In this document: positions 15,343 through 22,621 of the stretch, piece after piece
Layout of the letters: every line of letters starts with the position of its first letter
Numbering within the stretch: position 1 is the first letter of the stretch
Assembly: GCA_022820925.1 (NCBI GenBank)
Contig: JAJEEO010000014.1
Coordinates: forward strand, 232,116-296,115
Origin: Acidimicrobiia bacterium
Lineage (GTDB): Bacteria > Actinomycetota > Acidimicrobiia > Acidimicrobiales > Poriferisodalaceae
DNA length: 64,000 bases
Reading direction: 5' to 3'
Program-made: the position numbers and the translations under genes
The notes under the pieces: generated by a model
What the model saw: only the letters and a program-made list of their open reading frames with translations
The model's database searches: none
Told to the model about the DNA's origin: nothing

Positions 15343-17019
15343 TCAGTGGGTCGGGAGGTGGGCGGGTGCTCCGCGGCTGAGCCAGGTGGCTGCTGCTACT
15401 GCTGCGAATATGGCGTTGCCTGCCGGGACGGGGGGTTGTTGGGAGGGTTCGATCGACACGTTGATTTGGGGGGTGTCGGCTGAGCGGGCTATTCCGAAGC
15501 TTCGGATCGTCAGGTCACCGATTTGGCCGTTGGGGTCGACTGTCAGGGATTCTGAGGTGACCCAGCTCCAGGCCATGTGGGTGGCGCCTATGGCGTAGCT
15601 GCGCAACGTCGTCATATCGAGGGGATCGCCTGCGTCGATGTGTAGGTCGATGCCGTCTGGACTGACGGTGGCGATTGCTTTGGCGCCTTCGGGGGATGTG
15701 ACCTCGGCTGTGGCGGTGGTTGCTGCGAGCGGCTCGCCGGATCGGAGGCGGTTCAGGGCTGCGCCCAACATCTGGGCTTCGGCCCAAACTGCGGCTCGCA
15801 GATCGATTGACGTTGTTGGGCCGGCTACGTCGACTTCCTCGATTTCGGCGTGGGGCAGTACCGAATGGAGGACTTCGGCTGCGCCGGGGGTGCGGGCGAT
15901 TCGGACTATGCCGGTTCCGTCGCCGTGGAGGCCAGCTGCTAGCGGCGGGCGCTTGGGGCCGCGCCGGACGCTGTCTTCTCGTGACCAGAGCACTCGGACT
16001 GGTTGGCCTCGCTCGTCTGCGAGTTTTCTGGCCTCGGCGCGGACTGGTGATGTGGCTTTGCCGCCGAAGGCTCCTCCGTTGGCCAGGGGATCGGAGGGGT
16101 TGCCGCCGGGCTCGCACCAGGCGGCGTCGGTCTCGAGGTAGCCGGGTTCGGTCCAGCAGGTGGCGAGCTGGATGCCCCATTGGGTCCCGGGTGGGGGCTT
16201 GGGGATCTCGATGGGTGGGGTGGGCTCGAGGGTGGTACGGCGGCCTTGCACCTTGCCGGCTTGGCGGCGGGCCGCGGCGAGGCTCTCGGCTGTGTGCCAG
16301 TCGCCGGTCGGGCCTGCGACGGCGGTGAGCGTGCCTGGCGGTGCGCTGTCGGCGCCGAAGTCGAACCTGCCGAGGACGCTGGCCGGCACCGACCGTTGGG
16401 GGCCGCCGGTCTCGATCGACGCGCGGCGGGCGGCCGCGGACAGGTCACGCTCGGGCAGGCCGCTCTGTGCTTCAGCGGGCGCCGCGGCGGCCTGCGCCGC
16501 TGCTTCTCGGATGGTTTCGATGGCGGGCAGGTCGACGGCTCGCTGGCTGGGGGACGCGGCGGCGAGGGCAGCGGCTTCGCGGATGGTTTGCCAGCCGGTG
16601 CAGCGGCACAGGTGCGCTGCTAACGCCTTGTCGACCGTGGCGCGGTCTGTCAGGTCGGCGCCGCGGCGTTCGTGGCCGACGAACCGGCAGACGATGCCGG
16701 GGGTGCAGAAGCCGCACTGGGTTGCGCCGCAGGCGAGAAAGGCCTCGGTCCAGCGTTGCTGCTCTGCGGGAGTCAAACCGGCGGCAGTGGTGATGTGGCG
16801 CCCGGCGACGCGGCGTGCCGGGGTGACGCAGGCCACACGGGGCGCGTCGTCGACCAGCACGGTGCAGCAGCCGCATTGGCCCTGCGGGCTGCAGCCGTCG
16901 AGCACCGCCTCGATGCCGAGGCGGTCGCGCAGCACGCCGAGCAGCGTGTCGCCGTCATCGGGAATCTCGACGGCGCGGCCGTCGACGGTGAACTGGAGTG
17001 TGTTGCCGGTCTGCGCCAA
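15343..17019 (-). CDS. molybdenum hydroxylase, fused 2Fe-2S and partial Mo-binding domains
   Basis: Xanthine-dehydrogenase-family protein of 558 residues. Residues 1-160 form a complete small subunit: plant-type 2Fe-2S site CSPQGQCGCCTVLVDD, then the second cluster domain ACGATQCGFCTPGIV and LCRCTGWQTI. After an Ala/Glu-rich linker, the rest resembles part of the molybdopterin subunit (ANGGAFGGKATSPVRAEARKLADERGQPVRVLWSREDSVRRGPKR). A normal large subunit is about 700 residues; this segment is about 370, so several regions are missing. It could be a compact fusion or a decayed gene, although the frame is intact. The 3' third uses many A-ending codons. Confidence 0.75.
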   Translation of the reverse strand: MAQTGNTLQFTVDGRAVEIPDDGDTLLGVLRDRLGIEAVLDGCSPQGQCGCCTVLVDDAPRVACVTPARRVAGRHITTAAGLTPAEQQRWTEAFLACGATQCGFCTPGIVCRFVGHERRGADLTDRATVDKALAAHLCRCTGWQTIREAAALAAASPSQRAVDLPAIETIREAAAQAAAAPAEAQSGLPERDLSAAARRASIETGGPQRSVPASVLGRFDFGADSAPPGTLTAVAGPTGDWHTAESLAAARRQAGKVQGRRTTLEPTPPIEIPKPPPGTQWGIQLATCWTEPGYLETDAAWCEPGGNPSDPLANGGAFGGKATSPVRAEARKLADERGQPVRVLWSREDSVRRGPKRPPLAAGLHGDGTGIVRIARTPGAAEVLHSVLPHAEIEEVDVAGPTTSIDLRAAVWAEAQMLGAALNRLRSGEPLAATTATAEVTSPEGAKAIATVSPDGIDLHIDAGDPLDMTTLRSYAIGATHMAWSWVTSESLTVDPNGQIGDLTIRSFGIARSADTPQINVSIEPSQQPPVPAGNAIFAAVAAATWLSRGAPAHLPTH

Positions 17020-17069
17020 TCCCCGGGCCGGTTCAGGCTCGGGCAGTTCTGGACTGGGTTCCGGTTGGC

Positions 17070-17405
17070 TCAGCTGAACGAGTTGCCGCAGCCGCAGGTG
17101 CGCTGCGCGTTCGGGTTGTCGATCGCGAAGCCCGAGCCCATCAGGCCGTCGGTGAAGTCGAGCGTGGCTCCTTCAAGCAACTGCGCGCTCATCGGATCGG
17201 ACACCACCTTGATGTCGCCGTAGGCCTGGGACATGTCGTCGTTGGCCACCTCGGAATCGAAGAACATCTCGTAGCTGAAGCCCGAGCAGCCGCCCGGCCG
17301 CACCGCAACGCGCAGCGCCAACTCGGTCTCGCCGCCCGCCTCGGACAACTCCTGAGTGATGAGCTCGTGGACCTTCTCAGCGGCGGTATCGGTCAGGGTG
17401 ATCAC
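17070..17405 (-). CDS. erpA: iron-sulfur cluster insertion protein ErpA/HesB family
   Basis: A-type carrier that delivers Fe-S clusters to target proteins, 111 residues. It starts ITLTDTAAEKVHELI and carries the three conserved cysteines of the family: one in RPGGCSGFSYEM and two in the C-terminal CGCGNSFS. The GLMGSGFAIDNPNA stretch precedes the terminal pair as usual. ATG 17405 is the start. It lies immediately left of the divergent mrp gene, another Fe-S assembly factor, and downstream in sense is the 2Fe-2S-containing hydroxylase, so the three form an Fe-S-related group. Confidence 0.95.
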   Translation of the reverse strand: MITLTDTAAEKVHELITQELSEAGGETELALRVAVRPGGCSGFSYEMFFDSEVANDDMSQAYGDIKVVSDPMSAQLLEGATLDFTDGLMGSGFAIDNPNAQRTCGCGNSFS

Positions 17406-17569
17406 AACAGCGACTCCCGAATCAGCCCCACACGGGCAAACGTTCTGCGACCGATGCTAGTGCCATCTGGCCCTTTTGCACCGGCGAGCGCCATGCGCAG
17501 GTGCTGCCCGCGGAGCCCGACGGCGGGGCCACAGCAGGCGCCGACTCGTGGGCCCGCGCACAGCGCCAT

Positions 17570-17575
17570 TACCCT
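17570..17575 (+). promoter_or_regulatory. -10 box of leaderless mrp
   Basis: TACCCT stands seven bases before GTG 17583, within CGCCATTACCCTGCG, a block repeated almost exactly before the receiver gene at 24192. No ribosome site is present between box and start. Confidence 0.6.
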
Positions 17576-17582
17576 GCGCCCC

Positions 17583-18776
17583 GTGAGCGCGTCCACCGAG
17601 CTCGGAGCGAACGACGAGGCGATGATCGCCATCCTGCGGGGCGTCATGGATCCCGAGCTGGGCGACAACATCGTCGACCTGGGCATGGTGCGCAACGCCT
17701 ACCGCGAGGGCACTACCGGGCACGTGACCGTCGCCTTGACCACCGCCGGCTGCCCGCTGCGCGCCACCATCAAGCGCGACTGCGAGACGCGGGTTGCCGG
17801 ATTGGCGGGCATCGAGAATGTGCGGCTGCACTGGGACGAGTTGAACGCTGCCGAGAAGGCGCGGGTGATGGAGCGCGCCCGGCGCACCGCGCGCGACAAC
17901 GCGGCGCCGACGCAGGTGCCGGCCAGCGCCCGGGTGCTGGCCGTGGCCTCGGGCAAGGGCGGCGTGGGGAAGTCGTCGGTGACGGTGAACTTGGCTGCAG
18001 CGCTGGCCGCACGCGGCTTCACCGTGGGCGTGATGGACGCCGACATCTGGGGGTTCAGCATCCCCCGGATGCTGGGCATGGAGGGTCGCCTCGGCGCCCG
18101 CCCGCCCACCGACGGCGAGGAGCGGGGCAAGATCGTGCCCGACGAGCGGCCTGCCGGCGAGGGCCTGCTCAAGGTGGTCTCCACCGGGCTGCTGGTGGAG
18201 ACCGAGGAGACCGCCCTGATGTGGCGAGGCCTCATGCTGGCCAAGGCCGTGGAGCAGTTCCTGCACGACGTGGACTGGGGCGAGCTCGACTACCTGCTCA
18301 TCGACATGCCGCCCGGCACCGGCGACGTGCAGATGGCGCTCGCCCGCCTGCTGCCCCAAGCCGAGATGCTGGTGGTGACCACCCCGGCGCTGAGCGCGCA
18401 GAAGGTGGCCGTGCGCGTGGCCGACATGGCCCGCCGCAGCCACATGCCGATCGTCGGGGTGGTGGAGAACATGGGTGCGTTCACCGCACCCGACGGGCAG
18501 CGGTGGTCGTTCTTCGGCGAGGGCGGCGGCGAGCGCCTGGCGGCTGATCTGGGCGTGCCGCTGCTTGGATCGATCCCGCTGGAGCCTGCGGTGTCTGCTG
18601 GCGGCGACTCCGGCGAGCCGGTGACTGGCAATGGACCCGGTGGGCCGGCGGCGGGCGTGTTCGAGGCCATCACCGAGCGGCTGGTGACCGAGATCTGCCC
18701 GCCGGTGGACATGGGCACCTGCACCGCTCGCATGGACGGGCCCATCCCCGTCACACTCAGCGCACGCCGCGGCTGA
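17583..18776 (+). CDS. mrp: Mrp/ApbC family iron-sulfur carrier ATPase
   Basis: P-loop scaffold that carries Fe-S clusters to apoproteins, 397 residues. An N-terminal MIP18/PaaD-like domain (ILRGVMDPELGDNIVDLGMVRN) precedes the ATPase with the deviant Walker A SGKGGVGKSS, DADIWGFSIPRMLG and LLIDMPPGTGDVQ. A long C-terminal extension has CPPVDMGTCTARMDG, where two cysteines differ in spacing from the usual CxxC. GTG 17583 is chosen because of the -10 box seven bases upstream and because homologues begin here. selA starts 15 bases after the stop, suggesting one operon. Confidence 0.93.
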   Translation: MSASTELGANDEAMIAILRGVMDPELGDNIVDLGMVRNAYREGTTGHVTVALTTAGCPLRATIKRDCETRVAGLAGIENVRLHWDELNAAEKARVMERARRTARDNAAPTQVPASARVLAVASGKGGVGKSSVTVNLAAALAARGFTVGVMDADIWGFSIPRMLGMEGRLGARPPTDGEERGKIVPDERPAGEGLLKVVSTGLLVETEETALMWRGLMLAKAVEQFLHDVDWGELDYLLIDMPPGTGDVQMALARLLPQAEMLVVTTPALSAQKVAVRVADMARRSHMPIVGVVENMGAFTAPDGQRWSFFGEGGGERLAADLGVPLLGSIPLEPAVSAGGDSGEPVTGNGPGGPAAGVFEAITERLVTEICPPVDMGTCTARMDGPIPVTLSARRG

Positions 18777-18790
18777 AGCGAGGCCGGGCG

Positions 18791-20074
18791 ATGAGGCCGC
18801 CGTCGGTGAACGACCTGGCGCTGCGGATCGCGGACGTGGGCCTGCCGCACCCGCTGCTGGTCATTGCTGCCCGGACGGCCATAGCCGCCGGCGACCCCGA
18901 CTCGGCGGCCGACGAAGCGCACCGGCTGCGCCGCAGCCTGCTGGGATCGGCGGTCAACGCGACCGGCGTCATGCTGCACACGAATCTCGGCCGAGCTCCG
19001 CTCGGTCATCAGCACAGTCGGGCGCTGTCCAATTCGGCGTCTGACGACGGCCCGGTGCGGTTCAGCAACCTGGAGTTCGACTTGGCGTCGGGCCGGCGCG
19101 GCTCGCGTACGACGCATGCGTCGCTGCTGCTGGCGACGCTGACCGGCGCAGAAGCGGCGCTGGTGGTCAACAACTGCGCTGCCGCGGTGACGCTCGTGCT
19201 GGCGGCCCTGGCCCGCGACCGCGGCGTGGCCGTGTCGCGCGGCGAGCTCGTGGAGATCGGCGGCGGGTTCCGCGTACCCGAGGTGATGGAGCAGTCAGGC
19301 GCACGGCTCGTGGAGGTGGGCACCACCAACCGCACCCGTGCCGCCGACTACCAGGCTGCCGCCGAGCGGGACGATGTCGCACTGCTGCTGAAAGTGCACC
19401 CGTCCAACTACCGCATCACCGGCTTCACCGAGGAAGCCGACGTGGCGGACCTAGCGGCGATCGGGCCGCCTGTCGTGTCCGACCTGGGCTCGGGCCTGCT
19501 GGACGAACGCTGCGACTGGCTGGGGCAGCGCCCCGACTGGCTGGCCGGTGAGCCGGGTGCCCGCCAGACACTGGCAGCGGGCGCAGCGCTGGTCACGTTC
19601 TCGGGCGACAAGCTCATGGGCGGCCCCCAGGCCGGGATCATCTGCGGCCGTGCCGACCTGATCGCAGCATGCGCGGCGCACCCGCTGATGCGGGCCTTCC
19701 GGCCCGGATCGCTGGTGCTGGACGCGCTGCAATCGGTGGCGCTGGCCTACCTGCGCCGCGACGCCGACGCGATCCCGTTCTGGCGAATGGCGAGGGTGCC
19801 GGTCGACGAGCTTGCCCAGCGCGCCGAGGCGCTCGGCGTGGGCCGGCCGTCCCAAACGACGGCGCTGGCCGGCGCCGGGTCGCTGCCCGGCCAGGAGATC
19901 CCGTCGGCCGGCATCGAACTCGACGGTGACTACGCGGCTGCTTTGCGAGCGTTCGACCCGCCGGTGATTGCTCGTGTCAATGAGCAGACCACCGTGCTCG
20001 ACCTGCGCACGGTCGATCCCGCCGACGACACCGTCGTGGCGGCTGCCGTCCGCCACGCGCTCGGCCAGCAGTAG
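18791..20074 (+). CDS. selA: L-seryl-tRNA(Sec) selenium transferase
   Basis: PLP enzyme that converts Ser-tRNA(Sec) to Sec-tRNA(Sec) with selenophosphate. The 427-residue protein shows NATGVMLHTNLGRAPL at the N-terminus, VNNCAAAVTLVLAALA, SRGELVEIGGGFRVPEVMEQSGARLVEVGTTNRT, and the PLP lysine in TFSGDKLMGGPQAGII (Lys274). The family N-terminal domain is slightly short. It follows mrp closely and is followed by a spacer with a hairpin and a tRNA-like sequence before selB. The tRNA-Sec gene is 11 kb away in the same window; no selD was seen. Confidence 0.96.
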   Translation: MRPPSVNDLALRIADVGLPHPLLVIAARTAIAAGDPDSAADEAHRLRRSLLGSAVNATGVMLHTNLGRAPLGHQHSRALSNSASDDGPVRFSNLEFDLASGRRGSRTTHASLLLATLTGAEAALVVNNCAAAVTLVLAALARDRGVAVSRGELVEIGGGFRVPEVMEQSGARLVEVGTTNRTRAADYQAAAERDDVALLLKVHPSNYRITGFTEEADVADLAAIGPPVVSDLGSGLLDERCDWLGQRPDWLAGEPGARQTLAAGAALVTFSGDKLMGGPQAGIICGRADLIAACAAHPLMRAFRPGSLVLDALQSVALAYLRRDADAIPFWRMARVPVDELAQRAEALGVGRPSQTTALAGAGSLPGQEIPSAGIELDGDYAAALRAFDPPVIARVNEQTTVLDLRTVDPADDTVVAAAVRHALGQQ

Positions 20075-20168
20075 AGCCCGACGGCTTCTGACCCTCAGGC
20101 TGCATCGACGCGTGCCAGCGTCAGATCAGAAATTCATGAATGTTACGGACGTTCTGCGTGCCAGCATG

Positions 20169-20202
20169 ACGAGAGCCGCACTCCGAAGAGTGCGGCTCTC
20201 GT
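20169..20202. terminator. 15-pair hairpin between selA and selB
   Basis: ACGAGAGCCGCACTC and GAGTGCGGCTCTCGT pair perfectly around a CGAA loop. It may end selA transcription, although no T run follows. It directly abuts a tRNA-like sequence, so it could also be part of a larger folded RNA. Confidence 0.6.
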
Positions 20203-20274
20203 GGGGCTACCGCTGGTGCGGCGAGCCGACCTGAAACCTGGCCTCGGACGGTTCGATTCCGTCTAGCTCCACCA
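20203..20274 (+). ncRNA. tRNA-like sequence between selA and selB
   Basis: 72 bases ending in CCA. GGGGCTA pairs with TAGCTCC, the T arm is GACGG-TTCGATT-CCGTC, and a D-like arm GCT-GGTGCGGCG-AGC is present. The 20 bases where the anticodon arm belongs, CGACCTGAAACCTGGCCTCG, do not fold into a normal five-pair stem with a seven-base loop, and total length is short. It is either a decayed tRNA, a tRNA-like structure or one of the noncanonical tRNAs reported near selAB genes in other bacteria. The remaining 412-base spacer holds a dispersed repeat and nothing else recognised. Confidence 0.55.
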
Positions 20275-20350
20275 GCGACCTTACGGCCGCACCGGCAGGA
20301 TACACAAGTCGATTTTGCTGCCGAGGTGACAGTCGGGCGGTTCGATACCC

Positions 20351-20440
20351 AGAGGCTGAGACGGATGGCGAAGCCGTGGCCCGAGCGGCCCGTGAGCGCA
20401 GCGAACAAGAGCGGGGAGTAATGGCGGCGCGACGAGCAGG
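20351..20440 (+). repeat. dispersed repeat family B, copy 1
   Basis: Begins AGAGGCTGAG, contains the core GCCGTGGCCCGAGCGGCCCG then TGAGCGCAGCGAACAAGAGC, and ends near ATGGCGGCGCGACGAG. It shares about 85 bases with the copy at 40332 and shorter cores with the other two. It lies in the selA-selB spacer and creates a misleading ATG upstream of the true selB start. Confidence 0.85.
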
Positions 20441-20486
20441 CGTCGGTCCGCGCACGCTCGTCGTGCGGGCGGGGCAAGCTGGCAGC

Positions 20487-22211
20487 GTGCATATCGTCGG
20501 CACAGCGGGGCACGTGGACCACGGCAAGTCGACGCTGGTACGCGCCCTCACCGGCACCGATCCAGACCGGCTGGCCGAGGAGAAGGAGCGCGGGCTCACC
20601 ATCGACCTGGGATTCGCGTTCTGCACGCTGCCGTCGGGGCGGCAGGTCAGCTTCGTGGACGTGCCCGGGCACATCCGATTCGTCAAGAACATGCTGGCCG
20701 GCGTGGGGGCGGTGGATGCCTCGCTGTTCGTGGTGGCGGCACCCGAAGGCTGGAAGCCGCAATCGGCCGAGCACCTGGCGATCCTGGAGCTGCTCGGCAT
20801 CTCCCACGGCGTCGTGGTGCTGAGCCAGATCGGCCTCGTCGACGACGAGCTCGCCGAGCTGGCCCGTCTCGACATCGCCGACCACGTCGAGGGCACGTTC
20901 CTCGAGCATGCGCCGGTGGTGGCCACCGATGCCATCGACGGCACCGGCCTGGACGAGCTGCGCGGCGCGCTCGACGACCTGTGCGCCGCCACGCCCACCG
21001 CAGCCGACCGCGACCGGCCGCGCTTGTGGATCGACCGGTCATTCGCCGCGACCGGAGCGGGACGGATCGTGACCGGCACGCTCGCGGGCGGCAGCATCTC
21101 GGCCGGCGACGAGCTGCGCACCGCGCCGGGCGGCCGGGCGGCACGGGTGCGGGCGATCCAGACCCAGGGCACGGGCGTCGAGCGCATCGGTCCGGGACAC
21201 CGTGTGGCGCTCAACCTCACCGGTGTCGACGCCGACGACCTGGGGCGCGGCATCGCCCTGGTGCGATCCGACCAGTGGCATCACACCCGCGGCGTGGACG
21301 TGGAGCTGACGGTGCTGGACAGCCTCGGCAGCGACGTCACCCGGCGGGGCGCCTACGCCCTGTACCTCGGATCGGGCGAGTGGCCCGTCCGGCTGCGCGT
21401 GCTCGGGCCCGAGCGCATCGCCCCCGGCCAGACCGGCTACGCCCGGCTGCACCTGCCGGTGGCGCTGCCGCTCGTGATGGGAGACCGCTTCGTGCTCCGG
21501 GACTTCGGCCGCGGCCAGACGGTAGGCGGCGGCACCGTGCTGGACCCCGACCCCCAGCTGCGGGCCGCGGTTGCCAAGCCCGACGCCCGTCCCGAGCGCC
21601 TGCTGGCCGAGCGCGGCTGGGTGAAGGCGACGCAGCTCGAGCGCCTCACCGGCCAGCACTTCGAGCCCGTCCTGGGCGACTGGGTCGCACCGCCCGAATT
21701 CATGGACGCGCTGGTCGACGACCTGCGAGAACAGGTCGCCGGCGCCGGACCGCTGGGGCTGGACACGGCCGGGCTGGACGAACGCCAGCGACTGGCTATC
21801 GAGACGCTGGACGGGATCGTGGTCGATGCCGGGCGTGCCCGGCAGGCCGATGCTGCCGATGTCCTGGCCGACCATCCCGTCATCGCGGCACTCGCAGCGA
21901 CCCCGTTCTCGCCGCCTGAGCCGAGCGGTGTCACCCAGCAGGAGCTGCTGGCGCTGGCCCGCCGCGGCGACCTGATTCACACAGACGGCATCTGGTTTGC
22001 CGCTGCGGCGATCGAGGGGGCGGCGGAGCAGATTGCGGCACTGCTGGCCGGCCAGCCCGACGGCGTCACCGTGGCAGAGATCCGCGAAGCGCTCGGCACG
22101 ACCCGCAAGTACGCGCTGCCGCTGGTGGGCTACCTGGACCGGACGGGAGTGACGCGCCGGCGGGAGGACCTGCGCATCGCCGGACCGCGAATGACCCAGG
22201 CATCCGAATAA
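20487..22211 (+). CDS. selB: selenocysteine-specific elongation factor
   Basis: GTPase that brings Sec-tRNA(Sec) to the ribosome at UGA codons, 574 residues. It starts VHIVGTAGHVDHGKSTLVRALTG (P-loop), with KERGLTIDLGFAFC (switch I), FVDVPGHIRFVKNMLAG (G3), then domains 2 and 3 and C-terminal winged helices (KYALPLVGYLDRTGVTRR). The start is GTG 20487; the frame extends further left only through a dispersed repeat. Oddly, the G4 motif that reads TKxD in SelB and NKxD in most GTPases appears here as LSQIGLVDD, without the guanine-contacting Asp in its usual place. Near-normal length otherwise. Confidence 0.94.
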   Translation: MHIVGTAGHVDHGKSTLVRALTGTDPDRLAEEKERGLTIDLGFAFCTLPSGRQVSFVDVPGHIRFVKNMLAGVGAVDASLFVVAAPEGWKPQSAEHLAILELLGISHGVVVLSQIGLVDDELAELARLDIADHVEGTFLEHAPVVATDAIDGTGLDELRGALDDLCAATPTAADRDRPRLWIDRSFAATGAGRIVTGTLAGGSISAGDELRTAPGGRAARVRAIQTQGTGVERIGPGHRVALNLTGVDADDLGRGIALVRSDQWHHTRGVDVELTVLDSLGSDVTRRGAYALYLGSGEWPVRLRVLGPERIAPGQTGYARLHLPVALPLVMGDRFVLRDFGRGQTVGGGTVLDPDPQLRAAVAKPDARPERLLAERGWVKATQLERLTGQHFEPVLGDWVAPPEFMDALVDDLREQVAGAGPLGLDTAGLDERQRLAIETLDGIVVDAGRARQADAADVLADHPVIAALAATPFSPPEPSGVTQQELLALARRGDLIHTDGIWFAAAAIEGAAEQIAALLAGQPDGVTVAEIREALGTTRKYALPLVGYLDRTGVTRRREDLRIAGPRMTQASE

Positions 22212-22289
22212 ACGATTGTTGAGCGGGAGAGCGCCGCGTGCGGCCGTGACCTGGGCGGTGCGCCGCGCCGTTCGGGACGCGGGGTGTTG

Positions 22290-22556
22290 CTAGTTGCCGT
22301 CGGTGCGCAGGAGCAGCATGTTGCGGCGCTCGATCTCGTTGCGCCCGCCCCAGATGCCGTGGGCCTCACCGACGTCCAGTGCATGCTCCAGACAATCGGC
22401 GATCACCGAGCATTGGCTGCAGATGGACTTGGCCCGAGCCTCGCGCTCAGCCTTCTCATCGCGCCGCTCGGTGCGGGGCGGCGGGAAGAAAACCGCCGCC
22501 TGAGGTCCTCGACAAGCTGCCTTGTCCTGCCACTCATCGACCAGCAAAGCGCTCAT
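22290..22556 (-). CDS. WhiB-like iron-sulfur transcriptional regulator
   Basis: Third Wbl protein of the window, 88 residues. Cluster cysteines are in KAACRGPQ, SICSQC and ADCLEHAL; the conserved turn is HGIWGGRNEIERRNML. The spacing between the first and second Cys is filled with a charged insert (RTERRDEKAEREARAKS), longer than in the other two copies. ATG 22556 is the start. It lies between the convergent selB and the NfeD protease gene, 65 bases from the latter, whose stop precedes an AT-rich stretch that may hold the whiB promoter. Confidence 0.9.
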   Translation of the reverse strand: MSALLVDEWQDKAACRGPQAAVFFPPPRTERRDEKAEREARAKSICSQCSVIADCLEHALDVGEAHGIWGGRNEIERRNMLLLRTDGN

Positions 22557-22621
22557 ATGTCCCCCTTGTCGGGGGGGACACTAGAGGACAGAAAAGCGCT
22601 TGACAAGAGTTAAACGAAACC

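Noticed and set aside
16998..17582. Upstream extension of mrp
   Set aside because: It overlaps erpA antisense and has no domain; the -10 box and homology place the start at 17583.
20203..20274. Calling the tRNA-like sequence tRNA-Phe (GAA) or tRNA-Ser (TGA)
   Set aside because: CTGAAAC could be read as a loop with GAA, but the flanking bases do not form a stem.
20376..20486. Upstream extension of selB
   Set aside because: The extra 37 codons come from dispersed repeat family B; SelB homologues begin at the P-loop region, matching GTG 20487.
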